From the NCBI GenBank assembly GCA_016195805.1, contig JACPYT010000009.1, positions 124,001 through 188,000 of the forward strand: DNA of 64,000 nucleotides, given 5' to 3'. The position numbers and the translations under genes are program-made. The stretch is from Hydrogenophilales bacterium. GTDB taxonomy: Bacteria > Pseudomonadota > Gammaproteobacteria > Burkholderiales > Thiobacillaceae. Of the stretch, positions 42,642 to 51,582 are shown piece by piece (the first letter of the stretch is position 1; every line of letters starts with the position of its first letter). Below the pieces are notes generated by a model that had not been told where the DNA came from, searched no databases, and was given only the letters and a program-made list of their open reading frames with translations.

Positions 42642-42702
42642 GGTCAATACTGTTGACCTATTCAGATTAGGTCGCTCAGACTATCATGTCAATATGGTTG
42701 AC
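42642..42702 (+). promoter_or_regulatory. Two MarR-type operator candidates in the divergent promoter region
   Basis: Two copies of GTCAA-N5-TTGAC: 42643-42657 (arms extend to GGTCAA/TTGACC) and 42688-42702. Their centres are 45 bp apart. The first lies just upstream of the SnoaL-like start and the second covers the ATG of marR (42694). This is the expected layout for a MarR dimer repressing both itself and the divergent genes. Confidence 0.7.
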
Positions 42703-43131
42703 CTAAATATAAGGCGGGAACAGGAACTCAACAAGGCGCTGGAGTTGCTGCATTTCGCATTTCGCGCGGTGATTGTGAAACCGGATGCGCTACTGGCCCG
42801 GCACGGACTCTCCCGCGTCCATCACCGGATTCTGTATTTTGTGGGCCGACATCCCGGCTTGAGTGTGAATGAACTGCTTGGTGTGCTGGGCGTCAGCAAA
42901 CAATCGCTGAATGCGCCGTTGCGTCAGTTGACAAGGCTCGCCTTCATCGAGGCAAAACCCGATGAAACCGACCGACGCATCAAGCGTCTTACGCTAACCA
43001 AGACTGGTGCTCGGCTGGAGGACAGGCTTTCCGGAGATCAGCGCAAACGTTTCGCACGGGTGTTCGACAAGTTAGGTCCGGGAGGCGAGGCAGTGTGGAG
43101 AGAGGCCATGCGTTTGCTGGCGGAGAAGTGA
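42694..43131 (+). CDS. MarR-family transcriptional regulator
   Basis: A 145-aa winged-helix repressor. The DNA-binding core is VNELLGVLGVSKQSLNAPLRQ with the wing segment DETDRRIKRLTLTKTG. The start ATG 42694 lies inside the second operator palindrome. The longer open frame upstream runs through the divergent promoter and is not real. It is likely to be relieved by a small phenolic-type ligand, as for many MarR proteins, but the ligand is unknown. Confidence 0.9.
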   Translation: MVDLNIRREQELNKALELLHFAFRAVIVKPDALLARHGLSRVHHRILYFVGRHPGLSVNELLGVLGVSKQSLNAPLRQLTRLAFIEAKPDETDRRIKRLTLTKTGARLEDRLSGDQRKRFARVFDKLGPGGEAVWREAMRLLAEK

Positions 43132-43240
43132 ATCCGTTCAGTCCGGAAGGACATATGAAGACGTCGAAACATTCGTGGCCCGATGGGTGGAAGCCAAAGG
43201 AGGAAACGATATGACCAGGCGATCCTGGCGGAGAAGCTAG

Positions 43241-44173
43241 ATGCACACCATACTAGGGGCAGGCGGCGCTATTGGCACCGACTTAGTCAAGGCGCTGACC
43301 AAGCGACAGCGCCCTGTCCGCTTGGTTGGCCGTAGGCCGCAGCAGATCGCTGACGCAACGGAAACGGTTGCGGCAGATCTTTCACAGTTGGATCAAACCA
43401 TCGACGCTGTGGCCGGCTCAGAGGTGGTTTACTTGCTGGTGGGCCTGAAATACGATGCCCGAGTATGGGCCGGTCTCTGGCCACGCATCATGCATAACGC
43501 TATCGAAGCCTGCAAGCGCGCCCAGGCCAAGCTTGTATTTTTCGATACGGTCTATCCCTATGGGAGAGCCGACGGCCCGATGACCGAGGATACGCCGTTC
43601 AACCCCTGCAGCAGGAAAGGTGAAATTCGCGCGCGTATAGCGACCACGCTGCTCGACGAAATCAAGGCGGGCAAGCTCCAGGCACTGATCGCTCGCTCGG
43701 CGGACTTCTACGGGCCACGAGTGAAGACGAGCATCCTCAATATCCTCGTGATCGACAAGCTGGCCAGAGGTGCCGCCGCATCCTGGCTGGTGAACGATGC
43801 CGTTCCACACTCGTTCACCTTTACGCCCGATGCTGCAGAAAGCCTGGCTATGCTGGCTGATACAGACGCCGCCTGGAATCAAACCTGGCACGTACCGACA
43901 GCTGCGCCCCCACTCTGCGGCAAGGAATACATCCAGATGGCGGCTCAGGCCTTGGGTGTCGCAGCCAGACACCACGTTCTCGGAAGGCGCCTGATCAAGA
44001 TGGCCGGCTGGTTCAACTCTGACATCCACGAAACCTACGAAATGCTGTATCAGAACGAGTCAGCCTACCGCTTCGATTCAAGCAAGTTCGAACGCGCATT
44101 CGCCTTTGAACCCACCAGCTACCTGGAAGGCATCCGGCGTACCGCGGATGCCTGCCGATCGGGCGCCGGATAG
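43241..44173 (+). CDS. NAD-dependent epimerase/dehydratase family protein
   Basis: A 310-aa extended-SDR (atypical) protein with the nucleotide-binding motif GAGGAIGTDL at the N-terminus. The segment VFFDTVYPYGRADGPMTED contains the Tyr of the active-site region, but a matching YxxxK is not clearly present. It is most like uncharacterised NAD(P)-binding reductases. It follows marR by about 110 bp and could be in the same regulon. No pathway partner is identifiable. Confidence 0.82.
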   Translation: MHTILGAGGAIGTDLVKALTKRQRPVRLVGRRPQQIADATETVAADLSQLDQTIDAVAGSEVVYLLVGLKYDARVWAGLWPRIMHNAIEACKRAQAKLVFFDTVYPYGRADGPMTEDTPFNPCSRKGEIRARIATTLLDEIKAGKLQALIARSADFYGPRVKTSILNILVIDKLARGAAASWLVNDAVPHSFTFTPDAAESLAMLADTDAAWNQTWHVPTAAPPLCGKEYIQMAAQALGVAARHHVLGRRLIKMAGWFNSDIHETYEMLYQNESAYRFDSSKFERAFAFEPTSYLEGIRRTADACRSGAG

Positions 44174-44434
44174 CCGGTTCGGCTCTCGGCCATCAGTATC
44201 GACTATTCGATATGCACGCGCCGAATGCGCGCCTCGACGCAAACAAGGTTACCGCGTAGCGTCTGGTCTTTGGCTGGGATGTCGTATACGGCCTCAAACA
44301 CCGTTCGGCTGCACCCGGCATTCGCACCCATGCCGCAGCGACCGTTTCCGAAGCCTTCGGCATGTCAGTCCCGCCCCCCGAACACGCATCCTCTCTCTCT
44401 TGAGGTACGCTGAGTCAGGCGTTGCAGTTCGTCC

Positions 44435-45121
44435 TTAATGCTCACCGCCTCGCGCGCGTGCGATGTAGTCCTTGAAACGTCTCCCGGCCATGTCGGGGAA
44501 CTGCGAGGGCAGCAGTTCCAGTACATCGATGCGATCGAGACGAAAGGTGCGGAAATCGCCGCGCAATTCGCACCATGCGGCGAGCGTCCACTTGGTACCC
44601 CAGAACACGAGTCCGAGCGGCCACACCACGCGTTCGGAAGGTGTTCCATCCTCGCGCGCGTAGGCCATGTGCACCATGAGCCGCTCGTCGATGGCCTTGC
44701 GCAGCTGCGGCATGCCGGTCACCGTCTGCGGCGGGATGAAGAAATCCGGCGCGAGCAGGGTCTCCTTGTCCCAGCGCCCGCGCAGGCGGTCTGGCAGCAC
44801 TGCGTCCACCTTGGCCAGCACGCGTTCCGCGGCGCGCGCCAGCTCCGCATCCGCCCAGGCGCGGACCATGCTGGCACCCAAAGCAAGCGCCTCCAGTTCC
44901 TCACCATCGAACATCAGCGGCGGCACCTGATAGCCGGGGCGCAAGCGATAGCCGACGCCGGCCTCGCCGTCGATGGGCGTGCCGGCGGCCATGAGGTCGG
45001 TGATGTCGCGGTACACAGTGCGTTCGGAGACTTCGAGCTCCGTGGCCATCTGCCGCGCGGTCACGACGCGGCCGCGGCCCAGTAGCAGCACGATTTGGAA
45101 GAGGCGGTCGGCGCGTCGCAT
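44435..45121 (-). CDS. YafY-type HTH + WYL domain transcriptional regulator
   Basis: A 228-aa regulator. The N-terminal HTH_11 domain is RLFQIVLLLGRGRVVTARQM with the recognition helix in LEVSERTVYRDITDL. The C-terminal WYL domain is seen as WPLGLVFWGTKWTLAAWCEL. It diverges from a VOC gene, and two inverted repeats between them are good operator candidates. WYL proteins often sense nucleotides or small ligands. Confidence 0.9.
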   Translation of the reverse strand: MRRADRLFQIVLLLGRGRVVTARQMATELEVSERTVYRDITDLMAAGTPIDGEAGVGYRLRPGYQVPPLMFDGEELEALALGASMVRAWADAELARAAERVLAKVDAVLPDRLRGRWDKETLLAPDFFIPPQTVTGMPQLRKAIDERLMVHMAYAREDGTPSERVVWPLGLVFWGTKWTLAAWCELRGDFRTFRLDRIDVLELLPSQFPDMAGRRFKDYIARARGGEH

Positions 45122-45143
45122 GGCGCAAGCTTACCCCGGACTT

Positions 45144-45217
45144 CCTGCCAACGGGGTGGCAGGAACATACGAGAACACCGGGCGGCGGGTGCTGACTCCT
45201 GACAGAACGGTGGCAGG
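45144..45217 (+). promoter_or_regulatory. Paired operator candidates between the WYL regulator and the VOC gene
   Basis: CCTGCCA-N6-TGGCAGG (45144-45163, perfect) and CCTGACA-N6-TGGCAGG (45198-45217, one mismatch), with centres 54 bp apart. The first is 23 bp upstream of the regulator start and the second 76 bp upstream of the VOC start. Both are likely sites for the WYL regulator. Confidence 0.65.
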
Positions 45218-45238
45218 GGCATCGGTTTAGAGTTCACT

Positions 45239-45258
45239 GACTGGCTGACCAGCCAGTC
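45239..45258 (+). promoter_or_regulatory. Perfect palindrome upstream of the VOC gene
   Basis: GACTGGCTG-AC-CAGCCAGTC, 9-bp arms with a 2-bp centre, 35 bp before the VOC ATG. It is either another operator of a different sequence type or a hairpin in the 5' UTR. Confidence 0.5.
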
Positions 45259-45293
45259 CAACTACATCCACGATCAACGAAAAGGAGTCCACC

Positions 45294-45662
45294 ATGGAGC
45301 GCGTCATCAACTGGTTCGAGATTCCCGCCGCCGATTTCGAGCGTGCGGTAACGTTCTACGAGAAGGTCTTCGCCACCGAACTGCGGCGCGAGAAGATGAA
45401 CGACATGGAGCTTGGTATCTTTCCCTACGAGATGCCAGGTCCCTCCGGCGCCGTCTGCAAGATGCCACAACTGCAGCCGGGTACGAACGGCACCCTCATC
45501 TACCTCGACGCCGGCGCCGACGTTGCGCCGGTACTGTCGCGCGTCGGGGCCAACGGCGGCAAGATCGTGCTCGACAAGACCCTCGTCAGTGACGACATCG
45601 GCTACATCGGAATCTTCATCGACAGCGAAGGCAATCGTGTTGGCGTGCACGCAGGGAAGTGA
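45294..45662 (+). CDS. VOC-family protein (glyoxalase-like)
   Basis: A 122-aa VOC protein that begins VINWFEIPAADFERAVTFYE and ends IGIFIDSEGNRVGVHAGK, the common small bacterial glyoxalase-like type. The His that is usual in the first strand is replaced by Asn/Trp, so metal binding may be altered. GGAG precedes the ATG. It is the probable target of the divergent WYL regulator and is followed by the ABM gene after 37 bp. Confidence 0.85.
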   Translation: MERVINWFEIPAADFERAVTFYEKVFATELRREKMNDMELGIFPYEMPGPSGAVCKMPQLQPGTNGTLIYLDAGADVAPVLSRVGANGGKIVLDKTLVSDDIGYIGIFIDSEGNRVGVHAGK

Positions 45663-45699
45663 GCTTTTGGGCTTCCCCCTATCGCCAAAAGGAGCTGCC

Positions 45700-46026
45700 A
45701 TGTCCGCGAACACGACGATCTTTAGGATCGATAAATTCGTAGTGCCGCAAGCGGCGCGCGAGGAGTTCCTCCAGCGCGTTCGCGAAACGCACGAGATACT
45801 TTGCCGGCAACCCGGTTTCGTTCGTGATGCACTGCTGGAGCAAATCTCCGGTCCCGGTCGATTCAATATCGTGACGGTGGTGGAGTGGGAGAGCCAGGCG
45901 GCTATCGACGCAGCGCGCGCGGCAGTCGAAGCCGCCTGCGCGGCGACGGGGTTCAATCCGCTGGAAACCATGCAACGACTGGGCATCGAAGCAGACATGG
46001 CTAACTACAGGCATTTTGGCGCTTGA
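45700..46026 (+). CDS. Antibiotic biosynthesis monooxygenase (ABM) domain protein
   Basis: A 108-aa ferredoxin-like ABM-fold protein (RIDKFVVPQAAREEFLQRVRE, here starting near residue 9, then QPGFVRDALLEQ and FNIVTVVEWES). These are small cofactor-less monooxygenases or dimeric binding proteins. ATG 45700 has AAAAGGAG upstream. It is co-oriented with the VOC gene 37 bp upstream and is probably in the same WYL-controlled transcript. Confidence 0.82.
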   Translation: MSANTTIFRIDKFVVPQAAREEFLQRVRETHEILCRQPGFVRDALLEQISGPGRFNIVTVVEWESQAAIDAARAAVEAACAATGFNPLETMQRLGIEADMANYRHFGA

Positions 46027-46083
46027 CCCACGGCGCACGGGAAGCCATGCGCCCGAGAACAAACGTCAGTGGGATCGAGGGCC

Positions 46084-46121
46084 GGGACAAACGTGGACAG
46101 GTTTATTTTTTGAACCAGGTC
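46084..46121 (+). mobile_element. Possible end remnant of an IS200/REP-tyrosine-transposase-like element
   Basis: The stretch GGGACAAACGTGGACAGG followed by TTTATTTTTT resembles the terminal consensus often seen next to REP-associated tyrosine transposases. On the minus strand, a short frame (46330-46127) ends just before it with an unrecognised C-terminal-looking sequence. There is no intact transposase. The identification rests on recall of the motif only. Confidence 0.25.
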
Positions 46122-46309
46122 TTATGTTATCCGCTACGCCCGTGTCCTCGGCTCTTCGTTTCCTGTTCGTACGCCTTGAGAATCGATTGGCGTAACCCGG
46201 GGAATCGCGCCTCCAGTTCGCACACGCGCACCCGGCTCGTGAGTTCCACGTCTTTAGCCGACCCGGCTGGCGAGTACTTGAATGACACATTTAAATGGAA
46301 GGTAGAAGA

Positions 46310-47098
46310 ATGCGGATGGGCGAACTGCACTACGATGAAAAATCCACGAAACAGCTACTTGCGGTGTACGTCACCCCTGATGTGGTCGCACAGCGGGAGG
46401 CGTTCATACGCATCCTGAATGCTCGGCCCGGGGAGTGTGTGCTGGACGTTGGATCGGGTCCTGGTTTTCTGGCATCCGATATTGCGTGGGAGGTGGGACC
46501 TTCAGGGAGGGTGTGTGGCGTCGACGTCAGCGAGCCTTTGCTTGCGGTGGCAAGATTGCATTGTGCTTACCAGTCGCAGGTGGATTTTCGCCGCGGCGAG
46601 GCGACGCAGCTTCCATTTCCGGATGACGAGTTTGACGCAGTCATATCGACCCAGGTTCTGGAGTACGTACACGATATTGAGGAGGCCTTGGCCGAAATTC
46701 GCCGTGTGGTTCGTCCTGGCGGTCGGGTGGTCGTCGTGGGCACGGACTGGGATTCGATCGTGTGGCATTCGCCGGATCGCGAGCGTATGAATCATATCCT
46801 CGGGGCATGGGAACAGCACGCAGCGGATTCTTACCTGCCTCGTATGATGGCCGATAAATTGCATCGGGCCGGACTTCGCGTGGAGTCACAAGGCATCGTT
46901 CCTTTGTTCAATCCAACCTACGACCCGAACACCTACAGCAATCGGCTCATTGAACTCATCGTCCCGTTCGTCACAGGGCGGAACGGGATTGCCCTTGAAG
47001 ATGCCGAAGCCTGGGCTAGGGAGCTACGGCAATCTGGAGAGCGGGGTGAATATTTCTTCAGCCTCAATCGCTATGTATTCGTAGCGAAGAAATCCTAG
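46310..47098 (+). CDS. Class I SAM-dependent methyltransferase
   Basis: A 262-aa methyltransferase of the UbiE/Methyltransf_11 type. Motif I is VLDVGSGPGFLA, the acidic loop is CGVDVSEPL, and PFPDDEFDAV and VRPGGRVVVVGTDW follow. The substrate is unknown. ATG 46310 is favoured over 46295 because GGAAGG is suitably placed before it. Codon use and GC are slightly lower than in neighbours. Confidence 0.85.
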   Translation: MRMGELHYDEKSTKQLLAVYVTPDVVAQREAFIRILNARPGECVLDVGSGPGFLASDIAWEVGPSGRVCGVDVSEPLLAVARLHCAYQSQVDFRRGEATQLPFPDDEFDAVISTQVLEYVHDIEEALAEIRRVVRPGGRVVVVGTDWDSIVWHSPDRERMNHILGAWEQHAADSYLPRMMADKLHRAGLRVESQGIVPLFNPTYDPNTYSNRLIELIVPFVTGRNGIALEDAEAWARELRQSGERGEYFFSLNRYVFVAKKS

Positions 47099-47291
47099 GC
47101 CAGAAATGCCTCCGAACCCAGGGTGGTCCAGGCAGAGACGCTCCGTTGTCCCAATTGAGTGCCTGAGTCTGCCACTTTGTCTTCATGCGTCATGATCCTA
47201 TGTCCGTCCTGGACATTTTCTCGATGCCAGCCGACTCGATAAGGTGCTTGCGTGTCGCATAAAGCCTTCGTCTGATTTTGAGCATGCCGAT

Positions 47292-48167
<876 letters not shown>

Positions 48168-49406
48168 TTACATCTTCGCGACCATCGCCTCGGCGAACGC
48201 CGAGCACTTCACCTCGGTCGCGCCGTCCATCAGGCGCGCGAAGTCGTAGGTCACCGCTTTCGCCGCGATGGCCTTTTCCATGCTGGAAACGATGAGGTCG
48301 GCCGCCTCGACCCAGCCCAGGTGGCGCAGCATCATCTCGGCCGACAGGATCAGCGAGCCCGGGTTGACGTAGTCCTTGCCGGCATATTTGGGCGCGGTGC
48401 CGTGGGTGGCTTCGAACATCGCCACGGTGTCGGACAGGTTGGCGCCCGGTGCGATGCCGATGCCGCCGACTTCCGCCGCCAGCGCATCGGAAATGTAGTC
48501 GCCGTTGAGGTTCAGCGTGGCGATCACGTCGTACTCGTCCGGGCGCAGCAGGATCTGCTGCAGGAAGGCGTCGGCGATGACGTCCTTGATCACGATGCCA
48601 TTCGGCAACTCCATCCACGGACCTTCGCCGAGGACCCTGGCACCGAATTCGCGCGCGGCGAGCTCGTAGCCCCATTTCTTGAAGCCGCCTTCGGTGAACT
48701 TCATGATATTGCCCTTGTGCACCAGGGTCACCGAGCGGCGCCCGTTGTCGATGGCGTACTGGATGGCCTTGCGAATGAGTCTTTCCGAGCCTTCGACCGA
48801 CACCGGCTTGATGCCGATGGCCGACGTTTCGGGGAAACGGATTTTCGTTACGCCCATTTCCTGCTGCAGGAAGGCGATGACCTTCTTCACCTCCGGCGAA
48901 TTGGCTTCCCACTCGACGCCGGCGTAAATGTCCTCGGTGTTCTCGCGGAAGATCACCATGTCGACCTTTTCCGGCGCCTTCACCGGGCTGGGCACGCCGG
49001 TGAAGTAGCGCACCGGGCGCAGGCACACGTACAAGTCCAGCATCTGGCGCAGCGCGACGTTGAGCGAGCGGATACCGCCCGAGGTCGGCGTGGTGAGCGG
49101 GCCCTTGATCGAAATGACATAGTCCTTCACCGCCTGCACGGTCTCGTCCGGCAGCCACTGGTCGTCGCCGTAGACCTTGACCGCCTTCTCGCCGGCAAAC
49201 ACTTCCATCCAGGCGATCTGCTTCTTGCCGCCGTAGGCCTTGGCCACCGCGGCATCGACCACGCGGCGCATCGCCGGGGTGATGTCGACGCCGGTGCCGT
49301 CGCCTTCGATGAAGGGAATGATGGGCATGTCGGGCACGTTCAACGTGTTGTCGGCGTTGACGGTGATTGTCTGGCCCGCGGCGGGAATCTGGATATGTGT
49401 GCTCAT
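48168..49406 (-). CDS. icd: Isocitrate dehydrogenase (NADP+)
   Basis: A 412-aa homodimeric TCA-cycle enzyme converting isocitrate to 2-oxoglutarate with CO2 and [20 protein letters not shown] is typical, [16 protein letters not shown] includes a substrate-binding region, and the NADP-binding segment [20 protein letters not shown] is present. The 412-aa length is the Escherichia-type class. It diverges from rluE across 46 bp, as in Escherichia coli. Confidence 0.97.
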   Translation of the reverse strand: MSTHIQIPAAGQTITVNADNTLNVPDMPIIPFIEGDGTGVDITPAMRRVVDAAVAKAYGGKKQIAWMEVFAGEKAVKVYGDDQWLPDETVQAVKDYVISIKGPLTTPTSGGIRSLNVALRQMLDLYVCLRPVRYFTGVPSPVKAPEKVDMVIFRENTEDIYAGVEWEANSPEVKKVIAFLQQEMGVTKIRFPETSAIGIKPVSVEGSERLIRKAIQYAIDNGRRSVTLVHKGNIMKFTEGGFKKWGYELAAREFGARVLGEGPWMELPNGIVIKDVIADAFLQQILLRPDEYDVIATLNLNGDYISDALAAEVGGIGIAPGANLSDTVAMFEATHGTAPKYAGKDYVNPGSLILSAEMMLRHLGWVEAADLIVSSMEKAIAAKAVTYDFARLMDGATEVKCSAFAEAMVAKM

Positions 49407-49452
49407 GGTGTCTCGTAAACGTTACGTGTACCCTTTTGGGTAAAATGGGACT

Positions 49453-50010
49453 TTGCCCCCATCCGAAGTGTCGCGTCTTATTTTGTTCAACAAACCCTAC
49501 GGCGTGCTCAGCCAGTTCACCGCCGAGGGCCGCTGGCAGGGTTTGCGGGATCACCTCACGCTGCCGGGTGTGTACGCAGCCGGACGCCTGGATGCGGACA
49601 GCGAAGGCCTGCTGATTTTAACCGATGATGGCGCGCTCCAGAGCCGCATCGCCGATCCCAGGCACAAGCTCCCCAAAACCTACTGGGCGCAGGTCGAGGG
49701 CGCGCCCGATGATGCCGCGCTCGACCCCTTGCGCCACGGCGTCGACCTCGGCGACTTCGTCACCCGCCCGGCCCGGGTGCGGCTCATCGACGAGCCCGCC
49801 GGCCTGTGGCCGCGCAACCCGCCGATCCGCTATCGCGCCAGCATTCCTACGGCGTGGATCGAACTCACGATCAGCGAAGGCAAGAACCGCCAGGTGCGCC
49901 GCATGACGGCGAAGATCGGCTTTCCGACGCTGCGGCTGATCCGCGCCGCCGTCGGCGAATGGACCTTGGGCGCCTTGCAGCCCGGAGAATGGAAAGAACT
50001 GCATGTCTGA
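49453..50010 (+). CDS. rluE: 23S rRNA pseudouridine synthase, RluE type
   Basis: A 185-aa RsuA/RluB/E/F-family enzyme. The catalytic Asp is in AAGRLDADSEGLLILT, and the LWPRNPPIRYR and GKNRQVRRMTAKIGFPTLRL strings match RluE, which modifies U2457. It has no S4 domain, as expected for RluE. TTG 49453 is the longest start; GTG 49468 gives a more typical N-terminus. Its order icd-rluE-nudJ-mnmA is the same as in Escherichia coli. It overlaps nudJ by 8 bp. Confidence 0.92.
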   Translation: MPPSEVSRLILFNKPYGVLSQFTAEGRWQGLRDHLTLPGVYAAGRLDADSEGLLILTDDGALQSRIADPRHKLPKTYWAQVEGAPDDAALDPLRHGVDLGDFVTRPARVRLIDEPAGLWPRNPPIRYRASIPTAWIELTISEGKNRQVRRMTAKIGFPTLRLIRAAVGEWTLGALQPGEWKELHV

Positions 50011-50470
50011 ACCCGTGCTTAATTCAACACAGTGGATGCCGCACGTTGTCGCGGCGGCGATCGTCGAGAAGGAAGGCAAGTTCCTGCTGGTGGAGGAACA
50101 CACCGCCGAAGGCCTGCGCCTCAACCAGCCGGCCGGCCACTGGGAGCGCGGCGAAACCCTGATCGACGCCGTACGCCGCGAAGCGCTCGAGGAAACCGCG
50201 CACCATGTCGAGCCGACCGCCCTGCTCGGCTGCTACACCACGCACTATCCGCAGCGCGACATCACCTACCTGCGCTTCGCCTACGTCTGCCGTGACATCG
50301 GCTTCGACGCCGAACGCCCGCTCGACCACGGCATCGTGCGTGCCCTCTGGCTAACGCCGGACGAACTCGCCGCCCACCCCACGTCGCACCGCAGCCCGCT
50401 GGTCATGCGCTGCGTGCAGGACTATCTGGCCGGGCGGCGCTTTCCGCTCGATTTCGTGAGCCACGCATGA
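50003..50470 (+). CDS. nudJ: NUDIX hydrolase (NudJ-like phosphatase)
   Basis: A 155-aa NUDIX protein. The box [20 protein letters not shown] is followed by TAHHV, giving the GX5EX7REUXEEXGU pattern in which T replaces the usual final residue. NudJ hydrolyses thiamine and nucleoside pyrophosphates. Its gene order between rluE and mnmA supports the orthology. The 3' end overlaps mnmA by 4 bp. Confidence 0.9.
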   Translation: MSEPVLNSTQWMPHVVAAAIVEKEGKFLLVEEHTAEGLRLNQPAGHWERGETLIDAVRREALEETAHHVEPTALLGCYTTHYPQRDITYLRFAYVCRDIGFDAERPLDHGIVRALWLTPDELAAHPTSHRSPLVMRCVQDYLAGRRFPLDFVSHA

Positions 50471-51543
50471 GCACGCGCGTCGTCGTCGGCATGTCGGGTG
50501 GGGTCGATTCCGCCGTCGCCGCCCATCTGCGGAAGCAGCAGGGCTACGACGTGCTCGGCGTCTTCATGAAGAACTGGGACGACGACGACAATACCGAGCA
50601 CTGCACCGCGCGGCAGGACTTTCTCGACGTGCTGGCGGTGGCCGACGTGCTCGGCATCGAGGTCGAGGCGGTCAACTTCGCCGCCGAATACAAGGAACGC
50701 GTGTTCAGCTACTTCCTCGCCGAATACCAGGCCGGGCGCACGCCCAACCCCGACGTGCTGTGCAACGCCGAGATCAAGTTCAAGGCCTTCCTCGACGACG
50801 CCATCGCACGCGGCGCCGAGTTCATCGCCACCGGGCATTACGTCGGCAAGGGGCACGATCCCTTCGGCCGCGTGACGCTGCTGCGCGCGCATGACGCCAA
50901 CAAGGACCAGAGCTATTTTCTCTATCGCCTCTCCCAGGCGCAGCTCTCCCCCGCCCTGTTTCCGCTCGCCCATCTTCCGAAGCCCGAGGTGCGCAGGATC
51001 GCCGCGCAGATCGGCCTGCCCAACGCCGCCAAGAAAGACAGCACCGGCATCTGCTTCATCGGCGAACGCAACTTCCGCGAATTCCTCGAACGCTATCTGC
51101 CGCGCGACCCCGGCGACATGAAGACGCCCGAGGGCCGCGTCGTCGGGAAACACCAGGGGCTGATGTACTACACTCTCGGCCAGCGCCAGGGTCTCGGCAT
51201 CGGCGGGCAGAAGGACGGCAACACCGACCCCTGGTTCGTCGCCGCCAAGGACATGACGACGAATACGCTGGTCGTCGTGCAGGGTCACGACCACCCGCTG
51301 CTCAAGCGCTCGACACTCGCCGCCGGCCAGCTCAACTGGATCAGCGGCGTCGCGCCCGATCCCGACAGACCCTACACCGCGAAAACGCGCTACCGTCAGA
51401 CCGACGCCGCCTGCCGCATCACGAAGCTCGACGGCGACACGCTGGAGCTCGCCTTCGACGCGCCACAATGGGCCGTCACGCCAGGCCAGTCCGTCGTCCT
51501 CTACGACGGCAAGGTGTGCCTCGGCGGCGGCATCATTACCTGA
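50467..51543 (+). CDS. mnmA: tRNA-specific 2-thiouridylase MnmA
   Basis: A 358-aa enzyme that thiolates U34 of tRNA-Lys, -Glu and -Gln. The ATP-pyrophosphatase loop is [12 protein letters not shown]. The catalytic cysteines are in [12 protein letters not shown] and STGICFIGE. It receives sulfur through a TusE-type relay or directly, but no relay genes are in the window. It ends the rluE-nudJ-mnmA overlapping run. Confidence 0.97.
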   Translation: MSTRVVVGMSGGVDSAVAAHLRKQQGYDVLGVFMKNWDDDDNTEHCTARQDFLDVLAVADVLGIEVEAVNFAAEYKERVFSYFLAEYQAGRTPNPDVLCNAEIKFKAFLDDAIARGAEFIATGHYVGKGHDPFGRVTLLRAHDANKDQSYFLYRLSQAQLSPALFPLAHLPKPEVRRIAAQIGLPNAAKKDSTGICFIGERNFREFLERYLPRDPGDMKTPEGRVVGKHQGLMYYTLGQRQGLGIGGQKDGNTDPWFVAAKDMTTNTLVVVQGHDHPLLKRSTLAAGQLNWISGVAPDPDRPYTAKTRYRQTDAACRITKLDGDTLELAFDAPQWAVTPGQSVVLYDGKVCLGGGIIT

Positions 51544-51582
51544 AACCGCTACAATCCACGCATTCCAGATTCCCATCCCATC

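Noticed and set aside
43132..43240. Small frame starting at 43155 (19 codons) between marR and the epimerase gene
   Set aside because: Very short; likely residual non-coding sequence, although it begins with ATG and is followed by a second mini-frame.
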